This document shows, piece by piece, positions 51,526 to 60,182 of a stretch of 64,000 bases of DNA. The notes under the pieces were generated by a model, which was not told the origin of the DNA, made no database searches, and saw only the letters and a list, made by a program, of their open reading frames with translations. Origin of the DNA: Bacillota bacterium. GTDB lineage: Bacteria; Bacillota; UBA4882; UBA8346. Numbering within the stretch: the first letter of the stretch is position 1; each line of letters begins with the position of its first letter. The DNA is taken from positions 1 to 64,000 of the forward strand of contig JAFABB010000055.1 in NCBI GenBank assembly GCA_023426245.1, written 5' to 3'. A program made the position numbers and the translations under genes.

Positions 51526-51693
51526 TTATTTAAATAACGCCGCGGCAGCAAAAAAACCGGCAGCAACCGTTTCCATCCAAAAACTTGGAAAACCGGCAAT
51601 TTGAATAATTCCTTTAAACATTAGAATTCCACAAATCGCTGTAATTAAGCCGATCCACCAAAGGGTATTTAATTTCATATCGTTAGGTTTCAT
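51526..51693 (-). CDS. 55-residue membrane protein
   Basis: ATG 51693 to TAA at 51526, 55 residues. Two hydrophobic stretches (LWWIGLITAICGILMFKGI and METVAAGFFAAAALF) flank a short loop IIQIAGFPSFW. AAGG lies five bases before the ATG; a second in-frame ATG at 51678 gives 50 residues. The codon pattern and the two-helix hydropathy argue for a real gene. Function is not known. Confidence 0.6.
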   Translation of the reverse strand: MKPNDMKLNTLWWIGLITAICGILMFKGIIQIAGFPSFWMETVAAGFFAAAALFK

Positions 51694-51831
51694 CCTTTCC
51701 TTATAATTTGAACCTCGTTCCGGCGAATTTTTTTGCGACTAGGGTTTTGGTGGTTACTTGCCGGATTCAAGTTGAATACTATTTCGCCTTAAAAAAAGTT
51801 TTTTCCTGTATTGCATTGAGATTTTCATAAA

Positions 51832-51863
51832 AAAAGGCCTCCCCCATTTAGGAAAGCCTTTTT
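51832..51863 (-). terminator. Terminator after the 2-oxoacid oxidoreductase operon
   Basis: On the minus strand AAAAGGCTTTCC pairs with GGAGGCCTTTT around a short loop, followed by TTTTTTT. It closes the four-gene operon that ends at 51881. Confidence 0.75.
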
Positions 51864-51880
51864 ATCACGTAATATATTTT

Positions 51881-52417
51881 TTAAACCAATTCCATGCCCT
51901 TTTCAATGGCTTTTCTATTGATGTCAACCAAATCTTTCTTCTTACCGGTAAGGACCTTTTCCTGCAACACTTTCATGACGGTTTCTATATGCACAATCGA
52001 AGTGCTCTTTAATATGGCCCCGATGACTACCATATTGGCCACCCGGTTATTGCCGATTTCTGTTGCAATTTCATTGGCCGGAACGGCGATAACTTTAATA
52101 TCGGTCCGTTTCGGTTTCACGTCGATTAACGATGAATTATAGAATAAGATGCCGCCGGATTTGATCATTCCTTCGAATCTTTCCAGAGACGGCCGGTTCA
52201 TCGCCACCACAAAGTTGGGTTCTGAAATAACCGGTGAGCCGATTAATTCGTCGGATACCACAACAGAGCAATTGGCCGTTCCTCCTCGCATTTCAGGGCC
52301 GTAGGATGGAACATAAGTGGTATTTTTACCTTCATACATGCCTGAGTAAGCCAGCAATTGACCCATCAACATAACACCTTGACCGCCAAAACCGGCGAAA
52401 ATCGATTCTAATAACAT
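51881..52417 (-). CDS. korC: 2-oxoacid:ferredoxin oxidoreductase, gamma subunit
   Basis: 178 residues; FAGFGGQGVMLMGQLLAYSGMYEGKNTTYVP and YGPEMRGGTANCSVVVSD are the family signature of the gamma subunit. GGAGGGAG lies before the ATG. Last gene of a D-A-B-C operon in which each gene overlaps or nearly touches the next. Confidence 0.93.
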   Translation of the reverse strand: MLLESIFAGFGGQGVMLMGQLLAYSGMYEGKNTTYVPSYGPEMRGGTANCSVVVSDELIGSPVISEPNFVVAMNRPSLERFEGMIKSGGILFYNSSLIDVKPKRTDIKVIAVPANEIATEIGNNRVANMVVIGAILKSTSIVHIETVMKVLQEKVLTGKKKDLVDINRKAIEKGMELV

Positions 52418-52418
52418 T

Positions 52419-53165
52419 TTAGGCTCCCTCCTTCAAATCTCTGACGATTCCCAGGGGGAACCTTGGAATCATATCGGTTTCCAACCATTTTAAGGCCTCA
52501 ACCGGTGTCATTCCCCAGTTGGTCGGACAGGTTGACAATACTTCCACCATTGCAAATCCTTTACCTTGGATTTGAGCATCAAAAGCTTTGCGAATCGCCT
52601 GTTTTGCCAAATTGACGTTTTTCGGATCATGGGTGCTGACCCGGGCCAAAAACACCGGTGCTTCCAAAGTATTCAGCATTTCGGTCATTTTAATCGGATA
52701 ACCGGTTGTTTCCACATCCCTGCCATAAGGCGAGGTTGTTGTTTTCTGTCCCGGTAAGGTTGTTGGTGCCATTTGTCCGCCGGTCATTCCATAAATGGCA
52801 TTATTCACAAAAATAACGGTAAACTTTTCACCGCGATTAGCGGCATGAACGATTTCAGCTGTTCCGATCGAAGCCAGATCGCCATCTCCCTGATAGGTGA
52901 AAACGACTTTATCCGGCAACACCCGTTTAATTCCGGTGGCTACCGCAGGCGCGCGGCCATGGGATGCCTGTTGGCAGTCGCAATTGAAAACATTGTAAGC
53001 GGTAACCGCACAACCTACCGGTGCGATCGCAATCGTCTGTTCGCGAACCTTTAGTTCATCGATTACTTCGGCTACAAGACGGTGAATGATTCCATGGGTA
53101 CACCCCGGGCAATAGGAATATACTCTATCTTGCAACGCTTCAGGCCTTCCGAATATTTTTTCCAT
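52419..53165 (-). CDS. korB: 2-oxoacid:ferredoxin oxidoreductase, beta (TPP-binding) subunit
   Basis: 248 residues. YCPGCTHGIIHRLVAEV and GCAVTAYNVFNCD carry the cysteines, and YQGDGDLASIGTAEIVHAANRGEKFTVIFVNN is the GDGD...N thiamine pyrophosphate-Mg motif. ATG 53165 shares a base with the alpha-subunit stop (TAATG). Confidence 0.93.
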   Translation of the reverse strand: MEKIFGRPEALQDRVYSYCPGCTHGIIHRLVAEVIDELKVREQTIAIAPVGCAVTAYNVFNCDCQQASHGRAPAVATGIKRVLPDKVVFTYQGDGDLASIGTAEIVHAANRGEKFTVIFVNNAIYGMTGGQMAPTTLPGQKTTTSPYGRDVETTGYPIKMTEMLNTLEAPVFLARVSTHDPKNVNLAKQAIRKAFDAQIQGKGFAMVEVLSTCPTNWGMTPVEALKWLETDMIPRFPLGIVRDLKEGA

Positions 53166-54235
53166 TAGGCCACGCCTCCTTTGGAGAAACATTTCAGCAC
53201 CGCATCATAAACCTCAGTGACTGAAGGAATTGTTCCGTTGAGTTTTCCGTAAAAGTCAACCGATGTTTTTCCATCAACAGCCAGCCTTACATCCTCCACC
53301 ATTTGGCCGACACTCATTTCAATCACCATAAACCGTTTGCCGGCCTTGGTCAGTTCTTGAATCCTTTGGGTAGGAAATGGCCATAACGAAATCGGCCTGA
53401 ATAAGCCAACCTTTTTCCCTTGCGCTCTTTCCTTGAGCATCACTGTCTTGGCGATTCGGGCGGAGGTGCCATAAGCGATGATAACCAAATCGGCGTCATC
53501 GGTTTGCTCCTCCTGGTAACGGACTTCATTAGCGGAAATTTCCCGATATTTTTGCTGAATCCGGACATTAATTTTTTCCAAATCTTCCGGAGCAAGTCCT
53601 AAGCTATTAATGATTCGTTGGGGTGTTCCCTTGGTCATTCCCGTTGTTGCCCAAGGTTTTTCCGGGATTTTCAAATCCTTGACTTCGGATAAAGTTACAG
53701 GCTCCATCATCTGGCCCAAGATACCGTCGGCAAGCACCATCACCGGATTGCGATATTTATCGGCTGTTACAAATGCTTCATACATTAAATCGATAATTTC
53801 CTGAACTGAAGCCGGCGCAAGCACAATCAGATGATAATCGCCGTGCCCACCGCCCTTGGTCGCCTGAAAGTAATCGGCCTGTGAAGGGGTGAGTCCTCCA
53901 AGTCCCGGTCCGCCACGGGCTACGTTTACAATTACACAAGGCAATTCAGCTCCGGCAATATAAGAAATACCTTCTTGCTTTAAACTGATTCCCGGACTGG
54001 ATGAAGAAGTCATTGCCCTGGCTCCTGCTCCGGCAGCGCCATATACCATATTTATTGCGCTAACTTCACTTTCGGCTTGAATAAATGTGCCGCCTATCTG
54101 GGGCAACCGTTTGGCCATATACTCCGGCACTTCATTTTGAGGAGTAATGGGATATCCAAAAAAGAAACGACAGCCTGCCCGGATGGCTCCCTCGGCAATG
54201 GCTTCATTTCCCTTCATCATGACACGATCTGCCAT
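53165..54235 (-). CDS. korA: 2-oxoacid:ferredoxin oxidoreductase, alpha subunit (VorB/KorA type)
   Basis: 356 residues: MKGNEAIAEGAIRAGCRFFFGYPITPQNEVPEYM, SSSSPGISLKQEGISYI and RGGPGLGGLTPSQADYFQA are the N-terminal pyrimidine-binding domain, followed by the transketolase-C-like half. Substrate may be 2-oxoglutarate or branched-chain 2-oxoacids; databases use both names for this type. GGAGG lies upstream. Acts with the other three subunits to make acyl-CoA, CO2 and reduced ferredoxin. Confidence 0.92.
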   Translation of the reverse strand: MADRVMMKGNEAIAEGAIRAGCRFFFGYPITPQNEVPEYMAKRLPQIGGTFIQAESEVSAINMVYGAAGAGARAMTSSSSPGISLKQEGISYIAGAELPCVIVNVARGGPGLGGLTPSQADYFQATKGGGHGDYHLIVLAPASVQEIIDLMYEAFVTADKYRNPVMVLADGILGQMMEPVTLSEVKDLKIPEKPWATTGMTKGTPQRIINSLGLAPEDLEKINVRIQQKYREISANEVRYQEEQTDDADLVIIAYGTSARIAKTVMLKERAQGKKVGLFRPISLWPFPTQRIQELTKAGKRFMVIEMSVGQMVEDVRLAVDGKTSVDFYGKLNGTIPSVTEVYDAVLKCFSKGGVA

Positions 54236-54270
54236 ATTCAATGCAACCTCCTTGAATTAATTCTTTGAAT

Positions 54271-54474
54271 TTATTTATAAACTTCAATGACTACATCCGG
54301 ACACATCCGGGCGCAAAAAGCACAACCAATACATTGACTTTGGTCGATAATTTCAGCCGGTTTGTATCCCTTCGAATTAAATCGATCAGCCATTCTTAAG
54401 ATCTTTTTTGGGCAAACACTGGTACAAACCTCACAGCCTTTGCAACGTTCTTCATCGAATTTAACCTGGGCCAT
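54271..54474 (-). CDS. korD: 2[4Fe-4S] ferredoxin subunit of the 2-oxoacid oxidoreductase
   Basis: 67 residues with two clusters, CKGCEVCTSVCPKKIL and CIGCAFCARMCPDVVI, the delta-subunit pattern. AAAGGAGG precedes the ATG. First gene of the korDABC operon. Confidence 0.93.
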   Translation of the reverse strand: MAQVKFDEERCKGCEVCTSVCPKKILRMADRFNSKGYKPAEIIDQSQCIGCAFCARMCPDVVIEVYK

Positions 54475-54694
54475 TCCATTTCCTCCTTTAATTTTAATAT
54501 ATAAAAAAAGTTGGTAACGGGTCTAGACAATTTCCTAACTTATTAGTACCTGATAATAATTATAATCGTTTCATTCGCTGAATGCAATCACATAAATGCA
54601 GTAAATCCGGTTCGATTTATTCTTCATGACAGCCGTCGATATCTTCAGTTTGATATCATCAACTTTCCCCTAGGAACTACTGCCGCCTCCAATG

Positions 54695-55390
54695 TCAGGA
54701 ACGCCATGGCGGCATCATCCGTAAAGTTACCGGGAAAACAGGATAATTGGTAAATTGGGAACGATTTTCGATAAAAAATCCTTCTTCTACCATATGATAA
54801 ACAATAGGCAACGCTAAACGTTCAGCAAGTCCATTCACAAACTCAAGTCCGCTCTGCCAAACTTCCATGGTCGTATCCGGCCCCAAGTTAATATTGGAAA
54901 TCATTCCGGTAGCCCTCAGGCGACTGGTATTTTGGATTGCGGCGATTAAACCGGCAGCTTCGGAAATATTGCGGGTATCCGGCCGGTAGGGGTTTACCAC
55001 AATGAGCATATCGTAAGGTTCTTTTACGAAGTACGGATTAAACCGTCCCAAGGCCCTTGCTCCGGCTGGATCGCCGCCGACATCAAAAACCACTTGATAG
55101 CTGTGATCTTGAAGCAATGAAAAAATCCGCGGCGATAAGGACGGTATATCGGAGTATTCCATCCCCGGCTCTGACGAAACGACATCCAACCCTTTTCTTT
55201 CCAATTCCAAGGCAAGATCCCGCGAACGAAAATAAGGGTTTACAATATCCAAATCAATCAAACCGACTTTGTTGAAATTCGTTGATTGGCCTCTAGATGC
55301 GGCATCCAAAGCATAGGCAAGCGCAAATTCGGTTTTGCCGCTACCATAAGCTCCACAAATCACACTTAATCTTTTCATACTCATCATCAT
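54695..55390 (-). CDS. P-loop ATPase of the CobQ/MinD-like type next to the 2-oxoacid oxidoreductase
   Basis: 231 residues. P-loop GAYGSGKTEFALAYAL, then GLIDLDIVNPYFRSRDLA and VVFDVGGDPAGARAL (Walker B-like). It resembles ATPases that often accompany 2-oxoacid:ferredoxin operons in anaerobic Bacillota; a role in metal or cofactor maturation is conceivable but unproven. It is 220 bases upstream of korD on the same strand. Confidence 0.75.
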   Translation of the reverse strand: MMMSMKRLSVICGAYGSGKTEFALAYALDAASRGQSTNFNKVGLIDLDIVNPYFRSRDLALELERKGLDVVSSEPGMEYSDIPSLSPRIFSLLQDHSYQVVFDVGGDPAGARALGRFNPYFVKEPYDMLIVVNPYRPDTRNISEAAGLIAAIQNTSRLRATGMISNINLGPDTTMEVWQSGLEFVNGLAERLALPIVYHMVEEGFFIENRSQFTNYPVFPVTLRMMPPWRS

Positions 55391-55416
55391 TCTGTATCTC
55401 CTAAAATGTTTACTTC

Positions 55417-56703
55417 TTACGGATGAAGCAATCCGCGAAGATAACCCACTAAATATAATGAGCCGCTGGCAATTGCAATTTGGGCATCGGATTTTAATAA
55501 CAAATTCAAAGCTTTTTCAGGTAATGGTTCAATAAGAGTTGGTATTCCCAGCGCCTGAAAACTACTGGCCAGTTTTTCCGGGGAAGTACTTTTAGGGTCC
55601 GGCACCGTGGTTACAATAACATGATCTGTGATGGGGGCTAGTATTTCAGCCATTACATTCCCCGGACGATTATTCAAGAGTCCGAACAATAAATGGACTT
55701 TTTGTCCCGGGTAAATTGTTTGAATCGTTTTTACCAAAGCATCGGCTCCATCCGGATTATGAGCCCCATCCAGGTATAATTTGGGTAAACTTTGAATCTT
55801 TACTCGCTCCATTCGCCCGGGCCAAACTACGCTGGCCAAACCATTCAATAAGGCGTCAACAGGCACCTGAATACCGGCCTCTGCCAAAAATTCCATACTA
55901 GCCAGCACATTAAGGCAATTCATCACTTGATGTTCCCCAAGAAGCTTTAAATTCACCCGAAGTTCACCGAAATATGGATCTTTGGCTCTAAATTGGGTAA
56001 ACTCTTCAGAAAAATTCAAATCCTGGAAGGTAATTTTTCGAGCTTCTTTACATGGTGCTTTGCGTTCCAAAGCGATCTGGGTCAAAAATTTTTCGATTGC
56101 AGGTTCCTGGATTCCAATTACTACCGGAATATTGGGCTTAATAATTCCAGCTTTTTCAAAAGCGATCTTCTCTAAAGTGTCCCCTAAAAATTCCTGATGA
56201 TCCAAGGCAATGTGGGTAATCACCGTCAAAATCGGCTGCAAGACATTGGTGGCATCAAATCTGCCGCCCATTCCCACTTCGATAATGGCGATGTCCACAT
56301 TTTGACGGGCGAAATATTCGAAAGCAATTACGGTTCCCACTTCAAATTCGGTCGGATTACCAAATCCATCTCTTTCTACCTCTTGCAGGACAGAGGCTAT
56401 TTGGGTTACGATTTCCGCCAACTCTTTTTCAGAAATCAAATGATCATTGATCCGAAAACGTTCACGGTAAGTAACGAGATGAGGGGAAGTATAACAGCCT
56501 GTCACATATCCTGTTTTTTGCAATACCGCATTCATCATCGCAACTGTGGAGCCTTTACCATTGGTCCCGGCAATATGGATGGTGGGAAACTTTTGATGAG
56601 GATTATTAAGTCTCCGTAAGATTTCGGTTATTCGCTCTAAACCCAATTTAATCCCGTGTTTGGTACATTCCTTAATATATTGGACTGATTCTTCATAATT
56701 CAT
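55417..56703 (-). CDS. folC: Folylpolyglutamate synthase / dihydrofolate synthase
   Basis: 428 residues. IHIAGTNGKGSTVAMMNAVLQKTGY is the ATP-binding motif, EVGMGGRFDATNV the Mg/substrate motif, HIALDHQEFLGDTLEKIAFEKAGI the family signature and LDGAHNPDGADAL the C-terminal-domain motif. ATG 56703 gives MNYEESVQYI, the usual start, with GAGG upstream; longer frames run into non-conserved sequence. It adds glutamates to folates. Confidence 0.94.
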   Translation of the reverse strand: MNYEESVQYIKECTKHGIKLGLERITEILRRLNNPHQKFPTIHIAGTNGKGSTVAMMNAVLQKTGYVTGCYTSPHLVTYRERFRINDHLISEKELAEIVTQIASVLQEVERDGFGNPTEFEVGTVIAFEYFARQNVDIAIIEVGMGGRFDATNVLQPILTVITHIALDHQEFLGDTLEKIAFEKAGIIKPNIPVVIGIQEPAIEKFLTQIALERKAPCKEARKITFQDLNFSEEFTQFRAKDPYFGELRVNLKLLGEHQVMNCLNVLASMEFLAEAGIQVPVDALLNGLASVVWPGRMERVKIQSLPKLYLDGAHNPDGADALVKTIQTIYPGQKVHLLFGLLNNRPGNVMAEILAPITDHVIVTTVPDPKSTSPEKLASSFQALGIPTLIEPLPEKALNLLLKSDAQIAIASGSLYLVGYLRGLLHP

Positions 56704-56898
56704 AAGCTGCCTCATTAAAAACAATATTGAAAGCTTTTTTCCATAAAAATCGAGTGGTATAATAATACCATTATTGTAGCACAAGATCGATCGAGAGCCT
56801 ACATGTCTGACAATATTTTTTAGTCAATCGTAACAATTCTGATCATTATTTCTGTTATGATGATTGGATATCCTATACGAATGAGAGAAGGGCTTAAA

Positions 56899-57357
56899 AT
56901 GCATATTGTTTTATACCAGCCGGAAATACCGCAAAATACCGGAAATATCGCCAGACTCTGTGCTGCAACCCAGGCCGAACTTCATTTAATTGAACCCTTG
57001 GGCTTTTTTTGGGATGATCAGCGCCTTAAAAGAGCGGGTCTGGATTACTGGGAATTGGTCAATATTGAACGGCATCTTAATTTACAAGCTTATCTTGATA
57101 AATATCCCGGAAAGGCCATATATTACGCGACAACCAAAGGTGGGCATTCTTATAGCGAAATAAGATATACAAGTGATGATGTCATTATGTTCGGCCCTGA
57201 GACCAGAGGTTTGCCGCCGCAAATCCTAAGCATAAATCCGGCCCATAACATCAGGATTCCGATGTTTGAAAAAGCCAGATCGCTTAATTTATCAAATTCA
57301 GTGGCCATTATTTTGTATGAAGCCATTCGGCAGAACGGATTTCCCGGATTGATATAA
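56899..57357 (+). CDS. trmL: tRNA (cytidine/uridine-34-2'-O)-methyltransferase TrmL
   Basis: 152 residues of the SPOUT class: IVLYQPEIPQNTGNIARLCAAT, IEPLGFFWDDQRLKRAGLDYW, MFGPETRGLP and LNLSNSVAIILYE form the trefoil-knot SAM site. It 2'-O-methylates the wobble base of certain leucine tRNAs. AAGGGC precedes ATG 56899; an earlier frame start has no support. Confidence 0.94.
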   Translation: MHIVLYQPEIPQNTGNIARLCAATQAELHLIEPLGFFWDDQRLKRAGLDYWELVNIERHLNLQAYLDKYPGKAIYYATTKGGHSYSEIRYTSDDVIMFGPETRGLPPQILSINPAHNIRIPMFEKARSLNLSNSVAIILYEAIRQNGFPGLI

Positions 57358-57370
57358 AAATTCACGAAAG

Positions 57371-57406
57371 AAAAAGTAGCAACCTTCAAGGGGTCGCTAC
57401 TTTTTT
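57371..57406. terminator. Bidirectional terminator after trmL
   Basis: AAAAAGTAGC-AACC and GGGT-CGCTACTTTTTT form a long stem with flanking A and T runs. It serves trmL on the plus strand and probably the nfu gene on the minus strand. Confidence 0.8.
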
Positions 57407-57432
57407 AATCCATTGAAATTTTTACTTAAGGC

Positions 57433-57651
57433 CTAAACCTGTTCTACGCTTTTAACTTCAGGTATCGTTTGTTTCAAGTAACTTTCAATACCGTTTTTAA
57501 TGGTCATGGTAGACATGGGGCAACCTGCGCAGGCACCCTTTAAGCGCACCTGAACAATTCCATCGACATAATCTACAAACTCAACATCACCACCGTCGGC
57601 TTGCAGTGAAGGACGGATTTTATTTAAAGCATCATTAATTTTTTCCTTCAT
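57433..57651 (-). CDS. NifU-like (Nfu-type) Fe-S scaffold protein
   Basis: 72 residues: LNKIRPSLQADGGDVEFVDYVDGIVQVRLKGACAGCPMS, with the CxxC motif of Nfu domains that bind a [4Fe-4S] cluster at a dimer interface. ATG 57651 has AAAGGAG six bases upstream. Confidence 0.92.
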   Translation of the reverse strand: MKEKINDALNKIRPSLQADGGDVEFVDYVDGIVQVRLKGACAGCPMSTMTIKNGIESYLKQTIPEVKSVEQV

Positions 57652-57798
57652 GAGAGACTCCTTTCTAAAATTGCTTGTATAAATATTACCAAACTCAAGA
57701 CCGAATCGCAATGAAAAACCACAAATTTAACATAATGACGAACGATTCCATTCCCTAATTAGCATGTGCTAAAATAGGATATATGATTCTATAAAAAA

Positions 57799-58596
57799 TC
57801 AATGAGCCGGATTTGTGGTTTCCCCTGCTGAATCTGAGGCCGGGCTTGAACTCGAATTCGTTGAAGTTTCCGGAACTTCCACCCGGGAAGCGCTTTCCCG
57901 TAAAATAACCAAATCAACCCTGCGGTTCAAAGTGCGTCCCTCAGGGGTATCATTGCTGGCTATAGGCTTAAATTGACCGAACCCAGCCGCCGATAAGTTA
58001 GCTGCTTGATTAGGGTATTTAGAAATCCAGTAAATGATAACATTGGTGGCCCGGTCCGTCGATAATTGCCAGTTGGATTCATACCGGGCTGTATGAATCG
58101 GCACATTGTCGGTATGCCCTTCCACCCGGATTTGCTTTTTGGTGGCGAAAATAATATCGGCCAGCCTATCCAATATCTCTTTGGCTTTGGGCGAGAGTCC
58201 GGCGCTGCCGGATTGAAAAAGCAAAGAATCCGCCAAATTAACCACTAAGCCCCGTTCAGTAATTTTAGCATCCAACTTTTTGGTAATCCCTTGTTTGGCC
58301 GCGTACTCCTTCACCAGCTTGACCATGGATTTAAATTCATTGTTTTCACGGACCGAAATAAAGGAGGTATTGGTCATTCCGGTTCCGCCGCCGCCATTGC
58401 TGTTAATCATATTTTTACCGCCGGATCCGAAAGCCATACTCATAGACGTTGCCAAAGCCTTAAATTTGGTCATATTAACATTGGCCATGGAATAAAGCAC
58501 CACGAAAAGCACGAACAACAATGTGATCATGTCCAAATAAGTTAAAGTCCACCGTTCAGAGTTTTCTACTTCAGCTTCTTCTTGTTTTTTTCGCAT
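57799..58596 (-). CDS. motB: Flagellar motor stator protein MotB
   Basis: 265 residues. A single transmembrane helix with the essential proton-binding Asp in WTLTYLDMITLLFVLFVVLY. The C-terminal OmpA-like peptidoglycan-binding domain runs from ~130 to 240 (LSPKAKEILDRLADII, VEGHTDNVPI, LSTDRATNVIIYW, GRTLNRRVDLVIL). It follows motA by five bases. No other flagellar gene is in the window. Confidence 0.93.
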   Translation of the reverse strand: MRKKQEEAEVENSERWTLTYLDMITLLFVLFVVLYSMANVNMTKFKALATSMSMAFGSGGKNMINSNGGGGTGMTNTSFISVRENNEFKSMVKLVKEYAAKQGITKKLDAKITERGLVVNLADSLLFQSGSAGLSPKAKEILDRLADIIFATKKQIRVEGHTDNVPIHTARYESNWQLSTDRATNVIIYWISKYPNQAANLSAAGFGQFKPIASNDTPEGRTLNRRVDLVILRESASRVEVPETSTNSSSSPASDSAGETTNPAH

Positions 58597-58601
58597 GTTA
58601 A

Positions 58602-59402
58602 TTAACCTCTTGCGCCCATGGATTCTTTGCCTTGATCAGGCCGTTTCGTAGGCGGCAGGAAGGAGGTAAGTTTCTCTCCAATAACCCGCGGATGTTCACC
58701 GGCTTGAATCGAGAGAATGCCTTCGATAATAATTTGACGAGCTGCCGATTCTTCTTTGCTGATAGCTTTCAATTTATTACCAATCGGCAACCAGAAAACG
58801 TTTGCCGAAAAAATCCCGTAGAATGTCGCTGTAAAAGCCGTTGAAATTGATGGTCCCAAACTCGCCGCATCCGACATATTCGCCAAAACGTTAATCAGTC
58901 CCATAACCGTTCCGACGATTCCCATTGTCGGGGCAAATCCACCTGCCGCTTGAAACAATGACGCCGCCGACTTATGGCGTTCTTCCATATACCCCGTTTC
59001 AATCTCCAAAATCTCCCGCACCAATGTGGGGTCAGTACCATCCACGATAAGTTGAATTCCTTTTCGCAAAAAATCATTTTTAACACTGGCGATCATTTCT
59101 TCCAGCGTTAGCAATCCTTCTTTACGGGCCATTTCAGCATAACGAACCATCTCGCTGATGAGTTCGGTAATATCCATCTTATCTTCTTTCATGGCAACTG
59201 AAATATATTTCCCGATATTCAGAAAATCCTTTAAGCGCATGCAAATCATCGTTGCTCCAAAAGTTCCTCCAAAAACAATCAAAGCTGCCGGAAGATTCAA
59301 TAGACCAAGCAGACTGGTAACCTCGCCATGACCTTCCAAGATTCCCGATAAAATAATAGAGGCAACCGCCAAAATCAAACCTACAATCGTCGCTAAATCC
59401 AT
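58602..59402 (-). CDS. motA: Flagellar motor stator protein MotA
   Basis: 266 residues, four transmembrane helices (ATIVGLILAVASIILSGI, LLNLPAALIVFGGTFGATMI, GGFAPTMGIVGTVMGLINVL, ISTAFTATFYGIFSANVFWLP) with the conserved Pro residues of the MotA channel and the long cytoplasmic loop. ATG 59402 has GGAG eight bases upstream. Confidence 0.93.
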   Translation of the reverse strand: MDLATIVGLILAVASIILSGILEGHGEVTSLLGLLNLPAALIVFGGTFGATMICMRLKDFLNIGKYISVAMKEDKMDITELISEMVRYAEMARKEGLLTLEEMIASVKNDFLRKGIQLIVDGTDPTLVREILEIETGYMEERHKSAASLFQAAGGFAPTMGIVGTVMGLINVLANMSDAASLGPSISTAFTATFYGIFSANVFWLPIGNKLKAISKEESAARQIIIEGILSIQAGEHPRVIGEKLTSFLPPTKRPDQGKESMGARG

Positions 59403-59497
59403 CTGTTTCACTCCAAATTATATGTCTTCTCTCTTCTTATCGGTCTATTAGCGGAGAAGTTTAGTCATTTATTAAAAAAACATGTTGGAGTTGGCCC

Positions 59498-60094
59498 TTA
59501 ATCCCGGTTTTCTTTCGGTTGAATGACTCCGGCAGTGATAATGAGTTTAAAACCCTCTTCGATACTCATATCGAGTACCATTACATCTTCTTCGGGTACA
59601 AAAATCAGAAACCCGGTTACCGGATTGGGAACTGTTGGTATCAGTACACTAATCAATTTCTGATTGGTTTGTGTATTGATACTTATCGGAGCTTCGGAAG
59701 TTAAAAAACCTGGGGAGTAAAGCCCCTTCCGCGGGTATTCAACCAGCACAACTTGACGGAAAGAATTTTTATCCGCTTTGGTTAACGTTTCGGTGATTTG
59801 CTTGGCTGTACCGTAGACTTTACTGAGAATAGGAATTTTATGGAGGATGTTTTCCCCGAAAGAAATTAATTTCCGCCCCAAATAATTGTGGGCTAAAAGA
59901 CCGGTTAAGGTAATTAAAAGCAACAGGGTGATCAAGCCAAGTCCCATAACACGGATTTTAAAAATCCGGAAAATGAGCCCTCCTAAAATAGCATCCGTTT
60001 GATTAAAGGCCCAGATTAGCAGCAAAATTGTGACAACCAAAGGAATAGTAATAAATAACCCGGTTAAAAAGTACGTCCGTAAATGTTTGAACAT
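59498..60094 (-). CDS. DUF502-family membrane protein
   Basis: 198 residues with two N-terminal transmembrane helices (YFLTGLFITIPLVVTILLLIW and MGLGLITLLLLITLTGLLAHN) and the family region VEYPRKGLYSPGFLTSE ... VLIPTVPNPVTGFLIFVPEEDV. The biochemical function of DUF502 is not known. GGTGG precedes the ATG. Confidence 0.85.
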   Translation of the reverse strand: MFKHLRTYFLTGLFITIPLVVTILLLIWAFNQTDAILGGLIFRIFKIRVMGLGLITLLLLITLTGLLAHNYLGRKLISFGENILHKIPILSKVYGTAKQITETLTKADKNSFRQVVLVEYPRKGLYSPGFLTSEAPISINTQTNQKLISVLIPTVPNPVTGFLIFVPEEDVMVLDMSIEEGFKLIITAGVIQPKENRD

Positions 60095-60182
60095 TCAACC
60101 ACCCTATCACAATAAATAATTGATTCTAATTAAGTTATCGGCCGTTAGAAAAAACAAAGGCAATGAATAAAGGAATGCTCCT

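Noticed and set aside
51324..51599. Minus-strand open frame of 91 codons
   Set aside because: It overlaps the real 55-codon membrane protein in another frame, the repeated module and the terminator.
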